Positions 1-7,779 of a stretch of DNA of 64,000 nt are shown one piece after another. This DNA comes from an uncultured Eubacteriales bacterium (GTDB lineage Bacteria; Bacillota; Clostridia; Oscillospirales; Acutalibacteraceae). A program made the translations under genes and the position numbers. How positions within the stretch are numbered: the first letter of the stretch is position 1; each line of letters begins with the position of its first letter. A model generated the notes under the pieces. The model was given only the letters and a program-made list of their open reading frames with translations, had not been told where the DNA came from and searched no databases. Location: positions 62,001 through 126,000 of the forward strand of contig CAKSHH010000006.1 in assembly GCA_934456435.1 (NCBI GenBank), given 5' to 3'.

Positions 1-258
1 TGAATCGGCAAGTGTATTTGAGCCTATTGTAACCTGATGAAAAATCACGGTATTTTTTCCGATTACCGCCCCGCTGGAAATAAAAATTCCTTTTACTCCA
101 TGAGGCAAAACAGGTACTGAACCGAATCGTGCTCCGCTTCCTATATAGCTTCCGTTAAAACTAAGTATCGGAACAGTTAAAAATGAGCATATTTTTTTTA
201 ATAATTTATTATTTGTCGATGACCTTATCATCATTAAACGCCAAAACAATTTTCTCAT
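1..258 (-). CDS. Hexapeptide-repeat acyltransferase, serine acetyltransferase-like (partial, 3' end missing)
   Basis: The complement strand encodes an N-terminal fragment of 86 codons running off the left edge. Residues from about 50 read LPHGVKGIFISSGAVIG and then KNTVIFHQVTIGS, the left-handed beta-helix hexapeptide pattern of serine O-acetyltransferase and capsule-type sugar O-acetyltransferases. The N-terminus is short and basic, unlike full CysE with its long helical N-domain, so a small SAT-like or polysaccharide O-acetyltransferase is more likely than cysteine biosynthesis. The start ATG at 258 follows a GAGGGTG ribosome site. The substrate cannot be decided from this fragment. Confidence 0.75.
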   Translation of the reverse strand, partial: MRKLFWRLMMIRSSTNNKLLKKICSFLTVPILSFNGSYIGSGARFGSVPVLPHGVKGIFISSGAVIGKNTVIFHQVTIGSNTLADS

Positions 259-354
259 AGGTTCACCCTCTTTGTCAGTATAATATCAAAAACTTTTTAA
301 GTAATTGTTCTTTAATGGAAGATAATTCAAATTTAATTTATCCTGTCATTTTTC

Positions 355-383
355 TTGACCTGCGGCGCAATTATTGGTATTAT
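355..383 (+). promoter_or_regulatory. Promoter for rpe
   Basis: TTGACC (355-360), a 17-base spacer and TATTAT (378-383) lie about 30 bases before the rpe start. This matches a housekeeping sigma-A promoter; no operator is evident. Confidence 0.55.
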
Positions 384-413
384 ATTATTATGTAAATTCG
401 GAAGGGTGTTTTT

Positions 414-1058
414 ATGATTAAGATTGCTCCGTCAATTCTCTCGTGTGACTTCTCGAAAATGGGCGAAGAAACCGCCCGTATGGACGCCTGCGGTGCGGAC
501 TGGATCCACATCGACGTAATGGACGGCCATTTTGTGCCAAACCTCACATTCGGCGCGCCCGTTGTCAAGTGCATCAGAAAGTGCAGCGAAAAGGTTTTCG
601 ACTGTCACCTGATGATAAGCGAGCCGCTGAGATATGTTGACGATTTCTTAAAGGCAGGCGCGGATATAATCGACTTCCACGTTGAATCCGATTCGCCCGT
701 TGGCGAAACGCTCGACCGCATAATTTCCGGCGGCTGCAAGGCAGGACTTGCCGTGAAGCCGAACACACCGATTGAAGCCGTTTTTCCCTATCTCGACAAG
801 CTGAGCATGGTGCTTGTAATGACCGTTGAGCCGGGCTTCGGCGGCCAGAAATTCATGGAAGATATGATGGGTAAAATAACCGCCCTGCGCAAAGAATGTG
901 CAGAGCGAGGAATAAATATTGACATTCAGGTTGACGGCGGAATCTCCGAGGCCACCGCTCCGACCGCAATCAAGGCAGGTGCAAACGTGCTTGTTGCAGG
1001 CAGCGCGGTTTTCGGCTCGGACGACCCGGCAAAAACGATTAAAGCCCTGAGAGGCTGA
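414..1058 (+). CDS. rpe: Ribulose-phosphate 3-epimerase
   Basis: A 214-residue protein, the normal family length. It interconverts ribulose 5-phosphate and xylulose 5-phosphate in the cytosolic pentose phosphate pathway. Visible family signatures are APSILSCDFSKMG at the N-terminus, the metal/catalytic segment DVMDGHFVPNLTFG (about 34-47), HLMISEP, the phosphate loop region VEPGFGGQKF (about 137-147) and VDGGI near 173. ATG 414 follows a GGAAGGGTG site. The gene has its own promoter and converges on the mecA-like gene with a 20-base 3' overlap, so it appears to be monocistronic. Confidence 0.95.
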   Translation: MIKIAPSILSCDFSKMGEETARMDACGADWIHIDVMDGHFVPNLTFGAPVVKCIRKCSEKVFDCHLMISEPLRYVDDFLKAGADIIDFHVESDSPVGETLDRIISGGCKAGLAVKPNTPIEAVFPYLDKLSMVLVMTVEPGFGGQKFMEDMMGKITALRKECAERGINIDIQVDGGISEATAPTAIKAGANVLVAGSAVFGSDDPAKTIKALRG

Positions 1059-1569
1059 TTTCGTTCCAATGCTCGTGCGTCACGGCGGCGGTCAGGCGAT
1101 CCTTGCCGACAAACCTTCCGTATTCGTTCAGGATACGGTCAAGATCCGTTGCTTTGTCCGTCGGCATTTCGATGCGAAACCTTTGACCGTCCGTAAAAAG
1201 ACGTTTTTTCACATTCCTGCCTATATGCTTCATCACATCGAGCATATCGTCCGCATTTTCAAATTCAAAAATACGCGTCGGATCCGCCTTTGAAATCACG
1301 GTCTGCGAGTTTCTGTTAAGTCCTGCGGAAACGGTAAACATCAAAAGACAGCCGCCGCTCGGATTCGGAGCCGCTTCTATCATCAGGTTGCCCGACGGGT
1401 CGACATCGCGTCCCGTGTCCTTGCGAACGGTATCAAGTATCGTCCATATAACACGGCGCGTTTCGATATTGGAATAGTCCATTTCGTCGTATGTAATATC
1501 CAAGTCTATCATATCGTCGCGGCTTAATCCGACTATAAATTTATTGCTGCTTATCGGTTGAATATCCAT
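1039..1569 (-). CDS. mecA: MecA-family adaptor protein
   Basis: A 176-residue acidic protein with the MecA layout: an N-terminal substrate-binding domain (MDIQPISSNKFIVGLSRDD), a middle part, and a C-terminal ClpC-binding-like domain (FEFENADDMLDVMKH). MecA proteins deliver substrates to the ClpC-ClpP protease and in Bacillus regulate competence; targets here are unknown. ATG 1569 is chosen over GTG 1575 because AGAGGAG at 1578-1584 then has an 8-base spacing. The 3' end overlaps rpe by 20 bases in convergent orientation. It is shorter than B. subtilis MecA, and no clpC is in the window to support the partner. Confidence 0.75.
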   Translation of the reverse strand: MDIQPISSNKFIVGLSRDDMIDLDITYDEMDYSNIETRRVIWTILDTVRKDTGRDVDPSGNLMIEAAPNPSGGCLLMFTVSAGLNRNSQTVISKADPTRIFEFENADDMLDVMKHIGRNVKKRLFTDGQRFRIEMPTDKATDLDRILNEYGRFVGKDRLTAAVTHEHWNEISLSGL

Positions 1570-1710
1570 TCCCACATCTCCTCTGAAAGCTCAGGGCAAC
1601 CCCTGTGTTTAAAGTATATGACCGTTAAAATCGGTATTCAACCATCAAAATATGGCAAAACCATTTTAAGAGCCGACATTACATTATATGCCGCTCTCAG
1701 GAGTAAAAGC

Positions 1711-2049
1711 ATGGAAAAATACCAAAAATATAATAAGCGCCGCAAGAGCGTTACGGACTTCCGTTCCTCTTACAGCGACAACAAAAAATATTTCATCAGC
1801 ACGGACAGGAAGAGCTCATGGATGCCCATCGTGAAGTACATCACCATTGCGATAGGCTTTATCATTTTTGCTATTGCAGGCTTTCTTATCACCGATGCAC
1901 TCCTTGAAATTTCCGAAACGCCATACGTTGAGGAAACGACCGTCGTCCGTGAGGATAAAACGAGCATTGATAAGAAATATTTTGAAAATATAGTTACCAA
2001 AACGCCCGAAGAGATTGAGTCGGGCAGCAAGGATTCGGCAGACAAATAA
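1711..2049 (+). CDS. Small single-pass membrane protein of unknown function
   Basis: A 112-residue protein with a basic N-terminus (MEKYQKYNKRRKSV), one hydrophobic helix at about 49-69 (YITIAIGFIIFAIAGFLI), and an acidic, Thr/Glu-rich tail that would face outside. ATG 1711 is preferred because AGGAG lies at the right spacing; an upstream in-frame start would run into the mecA promoter region. Its stop overlaps the ATG of the glycosidase gene by one base (TAATG), so the two are translationally coupled. I do not recognise a family. Confidence 0.7.
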   Translation: MEKYQKYNKRRKSVTDFRSSYSDNKKYFISTDRKSSWMPIVKYITIAIGFIIFAIAGFLITDALLEISETPYVEETTVVREDKTSIDKKYFENIVTKTPEEIESGSKDSADK

Positions 2050-3911
2050 TGTACATTCCCTACAATTCAAGATTAGAATACCATAAAAGCATCTTCGGGG
2101 CAGTCAAAACACACCAAACGGTGGTTTTCCGAATTATTCTGCCCCGTGATTTTTGCTGTCACGCCGCGCGTCTTGTCATCCGAAAAGCCGACAGCGAAAA
2201 TGCAGATTATATAAATATGCAATGGGACTGCATGGAGGGCTGCGGCGAAGAGTGGTGGAGAGCTGAGTTCACCGCCGGCGAAGCGGGAATTTATAAATAC
2301 CGTTTTGAATACGACACCTCATGGGGAACGAGTCGCATTTTCCATTTCGGCAACGGTGCCGCCGCAATCCAAAGCGACGGAGACGACTGGCAGCTTACCG
2401 TGTACGACAGAGATTTTCACACTCCTGACTGGCTCAAGGGCGGAGTGATTTATCAAATTTTTCCCGACCGTTTCGCCTTTTCGGGCAAGGCGAAGAGCAA
2501 CGTCCCCTCCGACCGCGTTCTGAGAGATGACCGCGACGCGGATCCGTACTGGGTTCCGACGCCTGAGGGAAAGGTGCTCAACAACGACTATTTCGGCGGC
2601 GACCTTGACGGAATCCGCCAAAAGCTCGGTTATCTCAAGGAGCTGGGAGTCACCTGCATCTATCTTAACCCGATATTCGAGGCACAGAGCAACCACCGCT
2701 ACGACACGGCGGACTACGAAAAGATTGATCCGCTTCTCGGCAGCGAAAAGGACTTCAAGCGGCTTTGCAACGACGCGAAAAAGCTCGGCATAAGAATCAT
2801 TCTCGACGGCGTTTTCAGTCACACGGGCGACGACAGCAAATATTTCAACCGCTACGCGCGTTACCCCGATATCGGCGCATATCAGTCCAAGGAATCACCG
2901 TATTACGGTTGGTATAAATTCAACGAATGGCCCGACGATTACGAAAGCTGGTGGGGCATAAAAATCCTGCCTGAGGTCAAAGAGGAAAACCCCGATTTTA
3001 TCGAATACATTACGGGCACAAACGGCATCGCACGCAGATGGCTGAAGCTCGGTGCATCGGGCTGGAGACTCGACGTTGCCGACGAACTGCCCGACGAATT
3101 TCTTGACAGCTTCAGGAAAGCGGTCAAGGCGGAGAAGTCAGACGCCCTTGTCCTCGGCGAGGTTTGGGAGGACGCGTCGAACAAATCAAGCTACGGCAAG
3201 CTCCGCCGCTATCTTCTCGGCGAACAGCTTGACAGCGTGATGAACTACCCGTTTGCAGGTGCGGTCATCGACTTCATCAGAAACGCAAACGCAGAGCTTT
3301 TTTCATCAAGAGTGATGAGCATAGTCGAAAATTATCCGAAAGAGGTTCTCGACGTGCTGATGAACCACCTCTCAACCCATGACACAATGAGAGCAATAAC
3401 AGCTCTCGCAGGCGAAAGCTGTGCCTACCGTGACAGGAAATGGCAAAGCACCCACTCCCTGAACGAAGAGAGCTATGCTTACGGAGTGAAGCTTCTCAAG
3501 GCGGCATCGGCAATGCAGTTTGCCATGCCCGGAGTCCCGACGATTTACTACGGCGACGAGGCAGGTATGCAGGGCTACAAGGACCCGTTCAACCGCCGCT
3601 GTTACCCTTGGGGAAAGGAAAACGGGGAACTCATAAATTGGTACAAAAAGCTCGGCAGAATCAGAACCGATAATCCCGTTTTCAAGGACGGAAGCTTTGA
3701 AATCGTTTCCTGCGTTGCAGGCTGTGCCGCTTTCGCGCGCAGAAAAGACGATGTCTCTGTGCTTGTAATCTCCAACAGCAACCCCCACCCGATCACCTAC
3801 CATGTCAAAGCTGAATGGTGCAACTCTCTCGACCTGCTCGGCAACGCAAATGTATGCGGCACGATGGTAGACATTGAGGAAAAATCCACAGTAATTTTGA
3901 AAAGAAAGTGA
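2049..3911 (+). CDS. GH13 alpha-glycosidase (neopullulanase / cyclomaltodextrinase type)
   Basis: A 620-residue enzyme of the GH13 alpha-amylase family. The first ~120 residues look like the CBM34-type beta-sandwich of neopullulanases and cyclomaltodextrinases, followed by GVIYQIFPDRF, which opens the barrel. The four conserved regions are present: DGVFSHTG (about 255), GWRLDVADEL with the nucleophile Asp near 341, LGEVWE with the acid/base Glu near 371, and STHDTMR with the third carboxylate near 444. No signal peptide is visible, so it probably degrades imported maltodextrins in the cytosol. It is coupled to the preceding membrane protein by a one-base overlap and followed at 5 bases by the LCP-like gene. 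Confidence 0.92.
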   Translation: MYIPYNSRLEYHKSIFGAVKTHQTVVFRIILPRDFCCHAARLVIRKADSENADYINMQWDCMEGCGEEWWRAEFTAGEAGIYKYRFEYDTSWGTSRIFHFGNGAAAIQSDGDDWQLTVYDRDFHTPDWLKGGVIYQIFPDRFAFSGKAKSNVPSDRVLRDDRDADPYWVPTPEGKVLNNDYFGGDLDGIRQKLGYLKELGVTCIYLNPIFEAQSNHRYDTADYEKIDPLLGSEKDFKRLCNDAKKLGIRIILDGVFSHTGDDSKYFNRYARYPDIGAYQSKESPYYGWYKFNEWPDDYESWWGIKILPEVKEENPDFIEYITGTNGIARRWLKLGASGWRLDVADELPDEFLDSFRKAVKAEKSDALVLGEVWEDASNKSSYGKLRRYLLGEQLDSVMNYPFAGAVIDFIRNANAELFSSRVMSIVENYPKEVLDVLMNHLSTHDTMRAITALAGESCAYRDRKWQSTHSLNEESYAYGVKLLKAASAMQFAMPGVPTIYYGDEAGMQGYKDPFNRRCYPWGKENGELINWYKKLGRIRTDNPVFKDGSFEIVSCVAGCAAFARRKDDVSVLVISNSNPHPITYHVKAEWCNSLDLLGNANVCGTMVDIEEKSTVILKRK

Positions 3912-3916
3912 TATAA

Positions 3917-4795
3917 ATGGCATTAAGAGGTCATAAATTCAAGACAAGCAAAGAGGATAAAAAGGGCGATCTCGTTCGTTTTTTCGTCGCGTTTCTCGCC
4001 TTTGCGCTTGTTTTCGGCTCAATCTCGGCAGTCGTGATTCTGCGGCATAACGAGATTTCGCTTAAAAGTATTTTCACAAAAGAAACCACATCCGAAAAAA
4101 CCGAGGACACAACAACTCAGGAACAGCCGCTGTCATCCGTGAAGCTCAGCGGAAAGACAAATTTCCTTGTTTTCTGCTCTGCCAACGACTATTCGGAAAT
4201 GTATTTTCTCCACATCATTCAGGCGGATATGGATAACTGCGTGCTGAAGGACTATCCGATAAACCCCGACGGTAAGGCAAACAGCGGAAAAACCTTTGTT
4301 CAGGTGCTCAAGGACGGCGGCGCGGAAAGTCTTGTTGCGGCGGTTGAGGAACGCGAGGGAGTGAACATAAGCAAATATGCAGGCTCCACGGCGGAGACCT
4401 TTGCCCTTGCGATAAACTATATGGACGGACTTCCATACACCATGTCGGATCGTATTGAGTACAGAGACAACAACTACACCCTCATTCTCACCAAGGGCAG
4501 TCAGACAATCAAGGGCGAAACGCTCATTAAGTATTTCAGGTATTGCAAGACCCTCGACTCCGAAGGAATGAGGACGCAGGGACAGCTTGTCTGCGCCATG
4601 CTCGACAGCTTTATCAACACGGAAAACGTTGAAAACGGTTCGACCATTTATCAGCGTTTGCTTTCAAAAACGGAATCAAACTGTAACATTTCTTTTGTTG
4701 AGGCGGCACAGGCAATGCCCACGATCAGGGCGTTCTGCGAATCCGCGGACAGACAGAACTCTACGATTATCATAAACGATTCAAGCATATCATAA
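3917..4795 (+). CDS. Divergent LytR-CpsA-Psr (LCP)-like membrane protein
   Basis: A 292-residue protein with a basic N-terminus, one membrane helix at about 22-42, a Thr/Glu-rich linker, then an extracellular domain. Segments such as SKYAGSTAETFALAINYM, GLPYTMS, IKGETLIKYFRYCK and EGMRTQGQLVCAML follow the order of motifs in LCP phosphotransferases, which attach teichoic acids or capsule to peptidoglycan. Several catalytic-site residues of canonical LCP proteins are not conserved: the Arg-Gln pair is replaced by Gly-Gln, and the N-terminal Asp signature is missing. It may be a non-catalytic or altered homologue. It starts 5 bases after the GH13 stop and is followed by the phosphatase gene, so one operon is likely. 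Confidence 0.6.
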   Translation: MALRGHKFKTSKEDKKGDLVRFFVAFLAFALVFGSISAVVILRHNEISLKSIFTKETTSEKTEDTTTQEQPLSSVKLSGKTNFLVFCSANDYSEMYFLHIIQADMDNCVLKDYPINPDGKANSGKTFVQVLKDGGAESLVAAVEEREGVNISKYAGSTAETFALAINYMDGLPYTMSDRIEYRDNNYTLILTKGSQTIKGETLIKYFRYCKTLDSEGMRTQGQLVCAMLDSFINTENVENGSTIYQRLLSKTESNCNISFVEAAQAMPTIRAFCESADRQNSTIIINDSSIS

Positions 4796-4807
4796 GGAGG
4801 CAAAATT

Positions 4808-6418
4808 ATGTCAGAAAAACCGTTCAGAGGCTCTCAGCCCCAGCCGGACCATATTTTCATCAGCATCGCCGACGACGCTAAGACGACGATGAACGTCACA
4901 TGGCGCACAAGCACCGACGTAACAAACGGCTATGTCCTTTACCGCGAGGACGGCTCGGACAAAATTATGCGTACCGAAGCCGACACCGATGTCTTCAAGA
5001 GCGACATTGACATCAGCAATATGTTCTGGGTAAAGCTGACGGGACTCAAGCCCGACACAAAATATTTCTACACCTGCGGCGACGACGAGCACCGCAGCGA
5101 GGAATTCAGCTTCACAACAGAGCCGGAAAACCTCACAAAATTCAAATTTATATGCGTTTCCGACCAGCAAAAGGGCGACTTCAAACGTCCCGATTATTCG
5201 CATTTCACCGAGGTTCTCAAAACCGTTCTCGCCGAAAACCCTGACACAAGATTCATTCTTACCGGCGGCGACAACACGGAGTGCGGACAGCACGAAGTGC
5301 AATGGAACGGCACATTTGCAGGAATGAAGGGTGTCGTTGAGAGTATTCCGATTCAGATGGCTCTCGGCAACCACGACAACCGCGGATTCAAGGACATTGA
5401 GAATTTCACCGGCAGATACTACGCAGAGCCTGCCGAGTTCTTCGATAACCAGTTCAAGGGTTCCTACGCCTATGATGGTCCTGAGGGCTGGAAAACCGAA
5501 AACTATACGTTCAACTACGGCAACGTTCACTTCCAGGTCATCGGCATCAACGGCCCCGAAGATGTGCGCGACTGGATGCTTGACGACTTTGAAAAGAACA
5601 AGAGACAATGGAACATCGGTACATATCACTTCCCGATCTGCTATTCCGGCTCAAACTGCGCCAACTACGACGCATATCCCGTGATGACAGAAGCTTTCGA
5701 GAAGCTCGACATCGTTTTTTCGGGGCACGAGCACAACTTTGCAAGAAGCTTTCCGCGGCGCAACGAGGAACTCTTTGAGCGCCCGTCACAGGGAACTGTT
5801 CACTATATGCTCGGCAACTCGAACCAGAACCCTCCGGGAACGAGAGCGATATCAAAGGTTTGGCATACGGCCTTCTACTGCGAGGAGGAGCCCGTCTCCG
5901 TCGTTGCAATAGTCGAGGTTGACGGCGACAAAATTACCCTTACCTCAAAGGTGGTTGAGGACGGCAGAATCGTTGATAAATGCACAATTGACAAGGGCAA
6001 AGATGAAATCACGCCCTACGCTATCGCACCTAAGTTCAATCAGACAAGAATGACATTCAAGGGCGCGCTCATGGGTCTTTGCCAGTATCCTGTTCCGTGC
6101 GAAAACGTTGACGGAATCTGGTACGCCTGCTTCGGCACTCTGATTGGCTACATCGGCGGATATGTTCTCAAGGAGAAAGGCAAAATCACGCTTGAGGTCT
6201 ACGGTAAAAGGGTTGAATTTTTCGAGAACAGCGACAAGGCGATCGTCAACGGCACGGAAACAACTATATGCGCCAAGGTACTCAGGCTCCACGACCAGCT
6301 CTATATGCCTGCCCCCGCCTGTGAGCTTTTCGATATGAGATGGGCTTATGCCAAGAGAAACAATTTCATTTCGTTTGAGCACGAGAACGAGGACAGACCG
6401 ATCACCGTACAGCCGTAA
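4808..6418 (+). CDS. Purple-acid-phosphatase-like metallophosphoesterase with Fn3 N-terminus
   Basis: A 536-residue protein. Residues ~10-115 form a fibronectin-III-like domain ending in SFTTEP, the usual N-domain of purple acid phosphatases. A calcineurin-like phosphoesterase follows with metal-binding motifs GGDNTECG (about 157), ALGNHDN (about 188), an HFP near 275 and SGHEHNFARSF (about 308). The last ~120 residues (MYMPAPACELFDMRW-like pattern) resemble the copper-amine-oxidase N-terminal 'stalk' domain of secreted Firmicute proteins. No signal peptide can be seen, which is odd for both end domains. A strong AAGGAGG site precedes ATG 4808. The substrate is unknown; a phosphomonoesterase or phosphodiesterase is likely. 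Confidence 0.8.
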   Translation: MSEKPFRGSQPQPDHIFISIADDAKTTMNVTWRTSTDVTNGYVLYREDGSDKIMRTEADTDVFKSDIDISNMFWVKLTGLKPDTKYFYTCGDDEHRSEEFSFTTEPENLTKFKFICVSDQQKGDFKRPDYSHFTEVLKTVLAENPDTRFILTGGDNTECGQHEVQWNGTFAGMKGVVESIPIQMALGNHDNRGFKDIENFTGRYYAEPAEFFDNQFKGSYAYDGPEGWKTENYTFNYGNVHFQVIGINGPEDVRDWMLDDFEKNKRQWNIGTYHFPICYSGSNCANYDAYPVMTEAFEKLDIVFSGHEHNFARSFPRRNEELFERPSQGTVHYMLGNSNQNPPGTRAISKVWHTAFYCEEEPVSVVAIVEVDGDKITLTSKVVEDGRIVDKCTIDKGKDEITPYAIAPKFNQTRMTFKGALMGLCQYPVPCENVDGIWYACFGTLIGYIGGYVLKEKGKITLEVYGKRVEFFENSDKAIVNGTETTICAKVLRLHDQLYMPAPACELFDMRWAYAKRNNFISFEHENEDRPITVQP

Positions 6419-6447
6419 TTGACAAAACGGTAATAATATTATATAAT
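6419..6447 (+). promoter_or_regulatory. Consensus promoter for the 95-aa membrane protein
   Basis: TTGACA (6419-6424), a 17-base spacer and TATAAT (6442-6447), starting one base after the phosphatase stop codon. This perfect sigma-A promoter gives the next small gene its own transcript. Confidence 0.8.
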
Positions 6448-6467
6448 CAAAGTCGGAGTTGATAACT

Positions 6468-6755
6468 ATGGCAAAGAAAAAGACCGAACCGAAAAAGGAA
6501 TTTGACCTCAATGAAGCACAGAAGCGTATGAACGACTACGTTGACGCGTGCGAGAAAGCAAAGAAAGGCAAGATAACCGCCCTCTCTATGATCGGCGTTA
6601 CCGTGCTTTGCCTGCTTATACTCCTCATCGTGGGTCTCAAGCTCAGCGGTGTCGGATTCACGGTCATTGCCGACGGAAGCTCCGACAATGTTACGATCGT
6701 TCAATCGGGCGAGGTTGACGGAACAAAGCTCGCCGACGTTGTGAACGCAAACTAA
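6468..6755 (+). CDS. Small single-pass membrane protein
   Basis: A 95-residue protein with a Lys/Glu-rich cytoplasmic N-terminus (MAKKKTEPKKEF), one membrane helix at about 44-64 and a short outer tail. ATG 6468 lies 9 bases after GGAG. It is driven by a consensus promoter and closed by a terminator at 6779, so it is expressed as a single, probably abundant, short mRNA. No family is recognised. Confidence 0.65.
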   Translation: MAKKKTEPKKEFDLNEAQKRMNDYVDACEKAKKGKITALSMIGVTVLCLLILLIVGLKLSGVGFTVIADGSSDNVTIVQSGEVDGTKLADVVNAN

Positions 6756-6778
6756 AGTATATATAATTATAATAAAGT

Positions 6779-6816
6779 AAGACGCTTTCTCCTTTGCCCG
6801 GAGGAAGCGTCTTTGA
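6779..6816 (+). terminator. Bidirectional intrinsic terminator
   Basis: The arms AAGACGCTT and AAGCGTCTT, with an extra CTCC/GGAG pairing, enclose a short loop and are followed by a T-rich run. It separates the + strand small membrane gene from the - strand XRE gene. Confidence 0.75.
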
Positions 6817-6838
6817 TTTGGAGTATATGACCGATGTT

Positions 6839-7030
6839 TTACTTAAACATTTCATCAATGGGGATTCGGAGAATTTCGCTTATTTTCTGAATATTTACGG
6901 CACGAGGAAGCGCTGTGCCGTTTTCATAGTGAGCAATAGCTGTGCGGTCAAGCTTCAGCAGCCTTGCAACATCCGCTTGCGTAAGTTTGAGTGCTTTTCG
7001 CGCACTTTTAAAATTCTCGGCAAAACTCAT
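6839..7030 (-). CDS. Small XRE-family (Cro/CI-type HTH) regulator
   Basis: A 63-residue protein that is almost entirely one helix-turn-helix domain: NFKSARKALKLTQADVA, then LDRTAIAHYENGTALP and a C-terminal helix. ATG 7030 is chosen because AGGAG at 7040-7044 gives a 9-base spacing; TTG 7039 would abut that site. It is a DNA-binding regulator with no sensor domain. Its mRNA leader carries the highly structured RNA and terminator at 7057-7212 immediately before the ribosome site, which suggests attenuation or an independent RNA upstream. A small RHH-type regulator lies divergently on the other side. Confidence 0.85.
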   Translation of the reverse strand: MSFAENFKSARKALKLTQADVARLLKLDRTAIAHYENGTALPRAVNIQKISEILRIPIDEMFK

Positions 7031-7056
7031 TTCTGGCAACTCCTTCTCTTATAAAT

Positions 7057-7212
7057 AAAAAAATGCACGGCTTGATGCCGTGCAGAAAAACGCACGACTC
7101 TAAGCCGCCAAGCAAGTTGTCTTATACAAACGATGTATGAAACAAGTGAGCGTGCGTTTTTGCCTATGCAAAAACCATTCACCGTTCATATAAGATATTA
7201 ACTTGCTTGGCT
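7057..7212 (-). ncRNA. Structured RNA with intrinsic terminator, upstream of the XRE gene
   Basis: A near-consensus promoter (7218-7246) predicts a transcript of ~155 nt ending at a terminator (arms 7064-7071 and 7077-7084 with seven U residues). The 5' end folds into a 12-bp helix GCCAAGCAAGTT/AACTTGCTTGGC, a 13-bp helix (TCTTATATGAACG with CGTTTGTATAAGA, including two G-U pairs), a GTGA/TCAC helix and an 8-bp hairpin GTTTTTGC/GCAAAAAC. A 13-nt bulge lies on one side. An alternative helix AAAAACGCACG/CGTGCGTTTTT would break the 8-bp hairpin and reach the terminator's 5' arm. This is seen in the sequence. Whether it is a riboswitch-like attenuator of the XRE gene or a free small RNA is open. 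Confidence 0.6.
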
Positions 7213-7217
7213 TCGTC

Positions 7218-7246
7218 ATTATACCATAGTCAAAAAGCTTTTTCAA
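7218..7246 (-). promoter_or_regulatory. Strong extended -10 promoter of the structured RNA
   Basis: On the complement strand TTGAAA (7246-7241), a 17-base spacer and TGGTATAAT (-10 at 7223-7218). The extended TGn element and near-consensus hexamers predict high activity. The transcript should start near 7212-7211, at the base of the 12-bp helix. Confidence 0.75.
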
Positions 7247-7333
7247 CCGCAATCTTTTAAAATCGGTAAAATATGCTCGGACGCGGAAGCTTATTGCCGG
7301 TTCTTTTTCTATATTATAACATAAAATGCACAT

Positions 7334-7352
7334 TTTGCAATACATTTGCAAT
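7334..7352 (+). repeat. Direct repeat TTTGCAAT x2 upstream of the RHH gene
   Basis: TTTGCAAT occurs at 7334-7341 and 7345-7352, an 11-base period (one helical turn), about 56 bases before the RHH start. Tandem short sites on one DNA face are how ribbon-helix-helix dimers often bind, so this is a possible autoregulatory operator. Confidence 0.35.
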
Positions 7353-7407
7353 GCATAATATATATCTTTTTTTATATACAATATTGCTGAGTAAAGGAGT
7401 GATATTG

Positions 7408-7593
7408 TTGCGAAAATTCAAAATTCCGTCTGTCCCGCCTACCACAACCAAAAGCATTCGTTTTCCCAACGATGTTATCGAAGACGTGGAAAAAGCAATA
7501 TCAGGGAAATCCTGCACTTTTACAGCCTTTGTTGTGGAAGCAGTAAGAGTTGCTCTTGAAAATTTAGATGAAGACCGGGAAAAAGAAGATTAA
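7408..7593 (+). CDS. Small ribbon-helix-helix (Arc/CopG-like) DNA-binding protein
   Basis: A 61-residue protein. KSIRFPNDVIEDVEKAISG followed by TFTAFVVEAVRVALENL is the beta-strand, helix, helix order of RHH regulators of the Arc/CopG or YlcI/YnfO type. TTG 7408 is preferred: AAGGAG at 7394-7399 gives an 8-base spacing. Such proteins act as dimeric repressors, often in toxin-antitoxin or mobile modules, but no toxin-like partner adjoins it. It faces away from the XRE gene across the structured RNA. Confidence 0.7.
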   Translation: MRKFKIPSVPPTTTKSIRFPNDVIEDVEKAISGKSCTFTAFVVEAVRVALENLDEDREKED

Positions 7594-7596
7594 CCG

Positions 7597-7645
7597 AAAA
7601 AACGGCTGTATTCGTGAACAAATCGTTCGGAATCCAGCCGTTTTT
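7597..7645 (+). terminator. Terminator after the RHH gene
   Basis: Arms AACGGCTG and CAGCCGTT with an inner GAAC/GTTC pairing, followed by TTTTT. It ends the RHH transcript. Confidence 0.75.
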
Positions 7646-7694
7646 CTGTTGATTGTCAAATTATATTTCTTTTTATTTTGTTTTTAATTCGTAT

Positions 7695-7754
7695 GGTGTG
7701 ATACTCACACATCAATTCAATAAATCACAGCACGATGTGGACATCGTGCCGTGA
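7695..7754. repeat. Two intergenic inverted repeats before the HAD gene end
   Basis: GTGTGA-TAC-TCACAC and a 14-bp inverted repeat with one mismatch (TCACAGCACGATGT / ACATCGTGCCGTGA) lie between convergent genes. The second resembles the GGGCACGATG..CATCGTGC type hairpins scattered in Firmicute genomes; the same core recurs near 43579. No gene is seen between 7594 and 7779. Confidence 0.5.
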
Positions 7755-7779
7755 TAGTCAGCGACATCTAATATCCATT

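Noticed and set aside
4811..5629. 272-codon - strand ORF inside the phosphatase gene
   Set aside because: Antisense shadow with Val/Leu/Cys-biased composition and no ribosome site.
7100..7219. 40-codon ORF (MTKPSKLIS...) within the structured RNA
   Set aside because: Its ATG overlaps the -10 box of the RNA promoter, so it would not be on that transcript, and no ribosome site precedes it.
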